NCBI GenBank assembly: GCA_002104985.1
Contig: MCGO01000032.1
Location: 62,001-126,000, forward strand
DNA length: 64,000 bases
From: Rhizoclosmatium globosum
Taxonomy: Eukaryota > Chytridiomycota > Chytridiomycetes > Chytridiales > Chytriomycetaceae
Reading direction: 5' to 3'
A program made the position numbers and the translations under genes. How positions within the stretch are numbered: the first letter of the stretch is position 1; each line of letters starts with the position of its first letter. Below are positions 57,001 to 64,000 of the stretch, in pieces. A model generated the notes under the pieces. That model did no database searches, had not been told where the DNA came from, and saw nothing but the letters and a program-made list of their open reading frames with translations.

Positions 57001-58479
57001 ATGGAAGGGTGGGCACAACGAGCCAAGGAAGCAGCCGCAGTGCTCAAAGAAAAGGCAGCCGAGCTCCAAGAGCGGGCCGTTGAGCTTCATGAAGAACGCA
57101 TCAAGCCGATGGCGGCCGAGGCGTACTCAACGCTCAACAACTACTACCATGGCGAAAGCGATGATGCCGACGCCGACGCCAAGCCCACGGCAGCCCGAGC
57201 AATAGCAAGCCCGGATTCGGTGTTTGGACGGCGCTTGTGTGACGCGCCAGTCGATGCCACGACTCGGGCGCCGGCCGTTGTGGCGCTTTGTGTTGCGCGA
57301 GTTGCCGCAGCCGCCGACGAGCACGTGGGTCTGTACCGCATCTCTGGTGCACATTCTCAGGTGCGGTTTTGATTGGCGGTTTTTGGTAGAGAAGTAACGG
57401 GGTTTGAGCTAGGTTGAACGGGTCCGTGCCCTCTTCACAATCTATACTTCACCGAGGGAAGCTGACCTGGACTGCGATGTTGATACGGCTGCTTCAGTCC
57501 TCAAAGGATACTTTAGAGAACTTGCTGAACCCATCCTGCCTCCTGTATTTGCTTCGTTTGACTCACAGTGTGATGCTGATGGAAAATGCTCTCCTGCCAC
57601 TCTCAATACCCTCACGGCACTCTGCAGTACTCTTCCACTCGTCAATTTTTACACTTTAAAGTTGCTATTGGCTCATTTGGATGAAGTTCAATCACACGCG
57701 GACATCAACAAGATGTCACTTGGAAATCTATCTATCGTCTTCTCGCCAACACTTCAGATTGGCTCTAATCTATTGATTTGCTTCATCAAGAATCGAAAAG
57801 CTTTGTTTATGGTGAGCAATCCGCTGACGTGGACTTTCACTATTTGAGTGGCTGGTGGCGTTTGAGTTCTTGGAGAGGTGTAACTATCACATTGAATGTC
57901 CATCAACTATGCACTCATGGATATTCTCTCATCGTCAAACTCCGACTCTCCCGACGGTCACATATACTCATGATCTAACACTTTTCAAACTCCCCAGCAA
58001 CAGCCTCAACCTCAAGAAACAAGTTCGTCTGCTCCAAATAAACCTCTTCGAAAACCAGCACCGCCACCACCACCACCATCAAAACGCACACTGAGCACAA
58101 ACAGTGCAGTAAACTCCCCCGCAATCATTTCATCTCAACCTCAATCACCTCCTGTCGCTTTCAACCTCGAAAATAACTCAAATTCACGCGTATCAAGCTT
58201 ACCTCCTCCACCCCGATCTCGAACTCCTGTTCAACAACCAGGGGTTACAGTTCCGCCTCGACCGGGATCAAGTGGAATCGTTGCTGCAGCCGTGAATCGA
58301 TTTTCATCACCGGAGCTTAGTCAAGGGAGTCAAAGTCCCTTGCAGAAGGTGTTTCAAAGCTTCAGATTGGGGGTGTTGGTGGAGGGAATATGGGATCAGT
58401 CGGAACGGGTTTGGTATCAAGAAGCACTCCAGCATTGAAAAAGGTTGCACCTCCTCCTCCGGCGTCACGGAAATCATAG
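57001..58479 (+). CDS. Rho GTPase-activating protein
   Basis: The first exon is GC-rich and encodes an amphipathic Ala/Glu helix (RAKEAAAVLKEKAAELQERA), then VFGRRLCDAP and VGLYRISGAHSQ, where the Arg is the catalytic arginine finger of RhoGAP domains. After an intron (about 57360-57412) the domain continues with DCDVDTAASVLKGYFRELAE, PILPPVF, INKMSLGNLSIVFSPTL. A Pro-rich tail (RKPAPPPPPPSKR, LPPPPRSRTP) with likely SH3-binding sites follows after short introns and ends with APPPPASRKS at 58479. The frame of the tail changes once or twice. It would switch off Rho/Cdc42-type GTPases at the membrane or actin cortex. Confidence 0.85.
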
Positions 58480-58564
58480 TCCACATGAAACATTAAGGTA
58501 GAGTAAAACTGGATAGTTGGAAATCCAATAAATTTCTCTCTTCAATCCAAGTTTAAATTGCGAT

Positions 58565-58920
58565 ATGGTTAAACAACACTCTGGCCTTCAGAAGGACGTC
58601 CTCTCCATCTATCGACAACTTCTGAAAACAGCTTCATCGGCTATATCAAAAGCATCAGGCGCGGTTGCGCCGCAGGCTTCAGTAACAGAAGCCATCTCGC
58701 CAGATTTACGAAAGAAGCTCAACGTCTATTCAGCCATACGGACAGAGTTTCGCATCAACAAGTTCAAGATTGCGGGTAACAGCCACGCTGCAATTGAGCA
58801 CTTGGTTAGGAAGGGGAGAAGAGCTTGGAGGTTGTCAAACGGATGAATGAAGGCGGTATGGATGGGATATCGTTACCCGATAATGGCGTGAACATGACAG
58901 GAAGGAAAAAGTGGGCGTAG
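58565..58920 (+). CDS. SDHAF1: Succinate dehydrogenase assembly factor 1 (LYR family)
   Basis: A small protein with an LYR-like start, HSGLQKDVLSIYRQLLKTA (IYR in place of LYR), and the conserved YSAIRTEFRINKF and IEHLVRKGRR. These match SDHAF1/Sdh6, which helps insert iron-sulfur clusters into the SDHB subunit in the mitochondrial matrix. The end is uncertain: in one frame it stops at 58846; a one-base change near 58820 would extend it to about 58920 (VVKRMNEGGMDGISL). Confidence 0.75.
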
Positions 58921-59069
58921 CAAGGTTTCATTCAATTGCATCTTGATGATGGGAGTCTCAGTAAAGTCATTCTCGATCCATCAACCTCAACCATCTTGCA
59001 AAAACGATAACTGTATTCTCATGATGAAAGAAAAACCAACAATCCAAGCGACGTTTCCAACAAAGTTAT

Positions 59070-60588
59070 TTACTTTGGATACATCCAATTGGGTCCTCCG
59101 AGATTCATCTTCGCCTTCTGAATCTGTTGCTGCTCTGTTCAATCTGACTTGTCTGTTGCTTCAACCTCCTCAACTGCTCTTCAATCGACATTGTACCCAC
59201 AGCGATCTGTGCTGAGTCAATCTGGTGCTGTTGTTGTTGAATCAAAAGTTCTTGCGAGACTGTAGATCCAGAATTCATGCGACCGAGTGGCATTCCATAT
59301 CCACTAACTCCAGCCCAGGCATAATTTGCTGTTGTACCTGAGGAGACATCAGCGCTGCAGGGGCCATGGAGGGAGACATGTATCCACCCATCACAGGTTG
59401 TTGAGAAAACTGTCCAGATCGGAGGGTAGGTGACAATGGTGCGCCATAATTCATTCCCATGGTTGAGTTGTGGGAGACACGAGTGCGCCAAGACCTCCAT
59501 ACCACCAGCCATCATGGCCTGTGATGGTTGCTGTTGCATCATTTGTTGCTGCTGCAACATCAACTGCTGCTGCTCCATTTGTTGCTGCATCAAAAGCTGT
59601 TGCATAGCCTCTTGTTGTTCCTTCATACGCAATTCGGCCAATTGTTCAGGGGAAGGTCCAGCTGGGGCGCTAACTGACGCGCGAGGAGCTTCGCCGTCTA
59701 AACCAATACGTGTGGGTAGTTTGTCCAGATCCGCAAAGTTCTTTCGGCCGTTTACTTCAATCACACCTTGCGAGTTACCACCAGCGGCAATATTGACAAC
59801 AAGGTACAAAGCGTTTCCGATACTAGATCGGTCAACAGTGATTTTGTTCTGATCGTAAAGTCAGAATTCGGGAATCATCGGGGGTGGATATACTCTCACC
59901 ATTAACACATCGGCCCAAGTGACTTCAACACCATGCCACCTTGCGTGTCGAGTCATGTCTTCTCTGACTCCCCATCCGGCCATATTTGTCAACAAGTTTC
60001 CAGGGTGAATTGATTGTTGAAGCGAACGTAAGCATAAATGTCTATGATCAACGTAAGCGCATCCCATACTACAGAAATAATAGCAAAGTACCGTTGCTGG
60101 AGTTGATGCTTCCCGAGTTTGAGTAGACACCAGGCTCGAATCTGTGAGTTCCATTCAAGATCAATCTCGTTCTCGCCACCAAGGCAAGCACCGATGTCTC
60201 CGTCATAAAGAGCAAGACGGTATCTTGTCCCGGCTGAACATTTCCGCCGTGAGGAACTTCGAGGATGATGGCACAAGGCGCGGACCAGTCTAATTGGATC
60301 AAGTCGGTTTGGTTGATTTAGAAGGCGTCTCCCTCGCCAAACAACTGAACAAACCGCCGCTTTTCAGTCGAACCATCGCAACTCCGTTTTCACCGCGGAA
60401 AATCGCAATTGCCATTGCCATCGAGATGAAGTTTCTGGAGGGTGAGGGTGATTCAATTAGACTCAGCCAGTCAAGGAGACTGTCACTCACTTTGGGATGC
60501 AGTTGCCTCCAGATCCAGTTCCGGTGAAGGCGGACAGCGCTTGGGCTGCGGCCTTGCATTCCTCTCCGGCGGTGAGAGCGGGTGCCAT
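59070..60588 (-). CDS. Unidentified protein with Gln/Met-rich C-terminus
   Basis: A start at 60588 gives MAPALTAGEECKAAAQALSA, followed by a GT-AG intron (about 60437-60493). Middle exons have plausible coding stretches (IQLDWSAPCAIILEVPHGG; HARWHGVEVTWADVLMV), but the frames could not be joined with certainty. The C-terminal part is clear: YLVVNIAAGGNSQGVIEVNG, GLDGEAPRASVSAPAG, a coil very rich in Gln and Met at about 59520-59640, and an end at MNLGGPNWMYPK (stop near 59070) in one frame. The family is not recognised. Confidence 0.5.
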
Positions 60589-60652
60589 TTTCACTGTTGG
60601 GTTTCAAGTTCTAGTTCTAAAAACGGATTATGAAAAGTAGAACTATCAACCA

Positions 60653-63170
60653 TTAAATGAATTTATTCTTTCTCTTTCTTCTTCTCTTTCTTTCCTTCTT
60701 GGCTTTCTTTGGAGCCTCGTCCTCCTCCTCGGACTTCTTACTCTTCTTGGACTTCTTCTTTTCAACCACAACCTCTTCCTCTTCCGGTTGTTTCTTGGCT
60801 TTCTTTGACTTCTTCTTTGGCTCGTCTTCTTCCTTGTCCAATTTCTTTGCTTTTTTGGATTCCTTTTCAACATCAGACTCTGATTTCTCAACAGTCTTTC
60901 GTTTTCTCGATCCAGCATGAACTTCCTCTTCTACAATATCCGCCTTCTTTGATTCTTGGCTTTTAATTGGGGCAGATCTTGCTCGACAACCTCAGTGGTT
61001 GCGGATTCCTTTTTGGAACGCTTTGACTTTCTCGCTTCCGGAACTTCATCATCCTTAGTCGTTGATAGCGAAGGATCGACGTTTGGGACATCTGAGACTG
61101 TTGATTCCTTCTTGGAACGCTTCGACTTTCTCTCTTCTGGTACAATTTTCTCATCTTCTGCTTTTGAATCAACCGAAACAGAAGGCACCGATGCGACACC
61201 TTCAGTGGAAGTTTCTGGTACAGCTTCTTTGAGGAACTCTTTTGCTGCGATCACTGCCGCGTTTCCACCCAACATCAGTTTCTTGATGACCGGACGAACT
61301 TCGACACCAGCTGCTTTCAATTTCGCAGCCATTTCAGCTCTTCTAACCTTCTTCCGTGCATATTCCTTTTGTTTCTTGAGTCTGTCATGTGCCTCCATCC
61401 TCGCAACCCATTCCATAGATCGCTTCATTCTCCCAGTAATAAGAGGCTTCTCTTCGCCTTCAGTCGCAACTTTATCGGTCTCGCCTTCGCCGGGCTGAAT
61501 AGTTTCTGGCTCTTTCTCTTCAGCCTTTTCCATTTCTTCAAGCTTGCGCTTTTTCTTCAAAGCCCGCTCGCCAGGAACACTCGTGTCCACTTTCGGGGAT
61601 ATTTTCTCAAGGACAGCGTCCACAGAAACTTGGTTCACTTCAGGGTCCACAATAGTCCCGTTAGGAACAAGCCAGTATGGAACACTAGCCATCCGCATCA
61701 CTCCAGTTTTTTCAGCACGCATAAAAGGGGTGTGAAGGTGGGGCGGGTAGAAAGCTTTGATGATTTGGTTTGTTGTGAGGATATCTGGTGTTTTTCCAGA
61801 TGGTCCGTCTTTCACCATAGGAAATGAGTTTGTTGCTTGTGGGACGCTAACTAATGCTTCAACTTCTGAGATTTGAGGTGGTAGTGGTAAAGGGGACTGA
61901 TGCTTTAGGATTGCTTCCAGTGGATTCAACGTTCCTGGAACTGCTGGGGAGGCTGATGTTGTTACCAGCGAAGGAGGTCCTTCCATTGAGAATCTGATAG
62001 CAGGAGCTTGGATTACAGGAGCTTGTGTGAGGTTTGGAGCAAATGTAGCAGATTGTGGAAGTGGGGGAAGTGGTTGTTCAGGTCGATAAGTCATGGAAAA
62101 GGGAACTGGTGGATTCTGGATCTCTTCAACCGCAGCTTTAAAACCTTCAGGTAACTCGGGGTGCACAGGAATTGGTGGCGGCCGAGGATCCAAGTAACTC
62201 TTTGGGTAAGGATCGTGAAGTGGGCAAGTTCGTTCCCAAACGTTTCTCACTTGACGATACACCACAAGAGCCGTTCTAGCGTCTACAATCTAATAATCAC
62301 TGATAAGTTGGAGGTATGTACATTTTCAGTATTCAGACTCACAGAATCGTGTGCTCCGTCCTGAATTTGCAAGCCCATGCACCATTTGGCAACGTTCTTC
62401 AGCGAAAAAGTTCTTCTGTTGGGATGAAAACGCTGATAAAATAGGGCCGTATCCCTAATTCGGTTCATCGGAATTTGCATCTTCAGAGCTTTTAAATCAT
62501 TGTCAATCGACTGTCCAACAACGACACTAGATTCTGTCACGATTTCCTTGAGTTTCTTAGATATTTCGTCGAATGAGGGCGCTGGAAAATCATTAGTTCT
62601 GAGTGAAGGAAACAAAACACACAAACCTCCAACGAGCTTCTCCTTTGTAATTCCCGACCATTGAGTTCTATAATCCACGATCGGATCCTCTGGAAGTACG
62701 AACGAATCCAAAAGTAAGTCCCCATATCCATCAACGATCGAAACTCTTGCAAGTTGGGATTGCAATAGAGTTCGCGCCTTTCCTCGCGATTCTTTACTGA
62801 TACCACGTTCTTCCTCTTCTTCGGGAGTCAAATACACTTCTGTAGCGACTTCAACCATTTCACAATCGATGGCGAGTAGGTTTGCAATTGGAGGAATGGT
62901 TGACGGATCGTCAATGGTTTCAAACAGCTTCTTCTCGTCCTCATCTTCGTTTTTGAGCAGCTTCGCAAAGATCAAAGCCATAGGATCAGTGTCATGTTCA
63001 ATCTCGAACCAGTGTGGTTTGACACTAGTTATTATCGATTTCTTGGGGCTTCCTTCAGAGACAGCTACAGCATCATCAACGTCCTTGCTTCGCTTCTTTT
63101 TCGACTTCTTCTGCTTTTCTTCCGGGTTAGGAACGTTGTCCTCGGTTTCCTTCTTTGACTTCTTTCCCAT
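60653..63170 (-). CDS. DEDDh RNA exonuclease, REX4-like, with long Lys-rich tail
   Basis: The N-terminus is Lys-rich (nucleolar type). The exonuclease domain follows: NLLAIDCEMVEVATEVYL (Exo I, Asp-x-Glu), VSIVDGYGDLLLDSFVLPED, VVVGQSIDNDLKALKMQ (Exo II Asp) and GAHDS joined across an intron to VDARTALVVYRQVR (Exo III, His and Asp). This matches REX4/ISG20L2-type 3'-5' exonucleases of rRNA processing. The domain is followed by about 550 residues of Pro-rich then Lys/Glu-rich sequence with repeated KSKRSKKES and KKSKK motifs, unusual in length for the family. The tail needs a one-base shift at about 60955. Introns near 62585-62630 and 62283-62340. Confidence 0.82.
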
Positions 63171-63244
63171 GTTGTTCAGATTTGCAAAAAAGAAAGAAAG
63201 AAGAGAACATTAACTCACCTCTATCCCTTTGCCAGCGCTCTGAT

Positions 63245-64000
63245 TTACCTGTTGAAGAATACGATGGAATTAAATGGATTATGTGGTTTGTTTCGAACGT
63301 ACCAATGTTGGCCAGGGAACAAGGAGTGGTAAACCCCGAAAAGGCAGCCAAGTGCCCCAAAGATCATTTAATAAATTTGAAAGCTTGCTGGAAATCTTGG
63401 CCGGAAACTGAGCCATGTTTGATTGTGCCAGTTAAGAATGCAAACTTGCCCAAGAGAGCTGATTCAGGCAATCTTCTGTTGGATTCCATTTCGCCACGTT
63501 CAGAGTTATCGACTCCTATGCCGCTCCATCAGCGAATGTCTGAATGATGTCCATTTTGCAACCTTGAATCTAAGGGTGGGAGACAACGACGATGAGGAAG
63601 ATAACGATGAGACACGATGCTTTATGCCAGGATATCTGCAACACAATCGATGGATGGAATGGCCTGAAGCTTATCAAGTTGCGTATGCTGGACTTGTGGC
63701 TGACAGCACTTCCAAATGGATCTTTCATTGTTGTCATCAACAGCGGATGTTCAGGTTACCTGTTGCTGTAAGTCGGCTGTATAATTTGCGAGAGATTTGG
63801 ATCGAAGATGTGCCGTCGCTGAAGGGCGAGTTGCCGACGGAACTAGGTCAGCTTCAACATCTAGAATGGCTAGTGTTATCCAAAACTGGTCTCACGGGTA
63901 GTATTCCTCATGAAATTCAAAACTGCATAAGCTTGAGGCACTTGGACTTGTCCAATTCTTATTATTCCGGCGAATTACCGATGCGATGGGAATCTCTTAT
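63245..64000 (+). CDS. F-box / leucine-rich-repeat protein, 5' part (cut by window edge)
   Basis: An F-box-like segment, ELIQAIFCWIPFRHVQSYRL then CLNDVHFATLNL, begins near 63445. It leads through an acidic DNDDEEDNDET stretch and WMEWPEAYQVAYAGL into plant-type LRRs: LYNLREIWIEDVPSLKGELP, LQHLEWLVLSKTGLTGSIP, ISLRHLDLSNSYYSGELP. The gene continues beyond base 64000. The upstream start is uncertain and the frame before the F-box is one base off. Such F-box plus LxxLxLxxNxLxGxIP proteins are common in chytrids; this one would be an SCF substrate receptor. Confidence 0.7.

Noticed and set aside
60931..60966. Stop codon in the REX4-like gene as the true end
   Set aside because: A strongly Lys-rich frame with the same repeats continues one base out of frame to 60653, so the stop is probably a frame error.

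Overview
This window reads as nuclear DNA of a flagellated (zoosporic, chytrid-type) fungus. Genes are dense, with short GT-AG introns (mostly about 40-60 nt) and very short spacers. Fungal genes (an Mnn1-type GT71 mannosyltransferase, an OPT oligopeptide transporter, ARV1, an OS-9/Yos9 lectin) sit beside genes that only flagellated fungi need or keep (CFAP53 of the axonemal doublet, a cyclic-nucleotide-type K+ channel of the kind known from zoospores). Katanin p60 fits the same picture. No bacterial operon, rRNA, tRNA or CRISPR structure was seen.

Layout. 1-5.75 kb: the 5' part of a Ty3/gypsy-type LTR retroelement on the minus strand, with protease, reverse transcriptase and RNase H followed in the same frame by a complete ExoIII/APE-like endonuclease domain. 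The element runs off the left edge before any integrase. 5.75-7.25 kb: no recognisable gene, possibly LTR or element debris. 7.25-8.8 kb: two tandem SAM methyltransferase paralogues. 8.9-11.3 kb: biotin-dependent acyl-CoA carboxylase alpha subunit. 11.6-14.3 kb: voltage/cyclic-nucleotide-type K+ channel. 14.5-18.5 kb: CFAP53 and QCR2. 18.6-21.8 kb: an unidentified multi-exon gene. 21.8-28.5 kb: TXNDC9, a frame-broken GH31 glycosidase, a C2H2 protein and ARV1. 28.6-34.4 kb: OS-9, katanin p60, a small membrane protein and an aldo-keto reductase. 34.5-37.8 kb: a large polytopic membrane protein with a PstS-like phosphate-binding ectodomain. 38.1-41.5 kb: EF-hand protein, coiled-coil proteins and a PhzF-family enzyme. 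41.6-43.8 kb: a seven-TM protein with a repeated Cys-containing ectodomain. 44.0-50.8 kb: GT71, TRAPPC12, a small protein and OPT. 51.0-55.4 kb: an F-box/ZnF-UBP/DUSP protein and a divergent pair of RING-CH membrane E3 ligases. 55.5-58.9 kb: a putative glycosyltransferase, a RhoGAP and SDHAF1. 59.0-63.2 kb: a Gln/Met-rich protein and a REX4-like exonuclease. 63.2 kb to the end: an F-box/LRR protein cut by the window edge.

Functional threads: flagellum and microtubules (CFAP53, katanin), ER/Golgi quality control and glycosylation (OS-9, ARV1, GT71, TRAPPC12, the putative glycosyltransferase), mitochondrial metabolism (acyl-CoA carboxylase, QCR2, SDHAF1), ubiquitin (two RING-CH, two F-box proteins), and environmental sensing (the K+ channel and two large orphan membrane proteins).

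Caveat: many otherwise well conserved genes need single-base frame corrections, often in short homopolymers. This looks like assembly indels more than decay, so exact exon ends and stop codons should be taken as approximate. All start and splice choices were made by eye.
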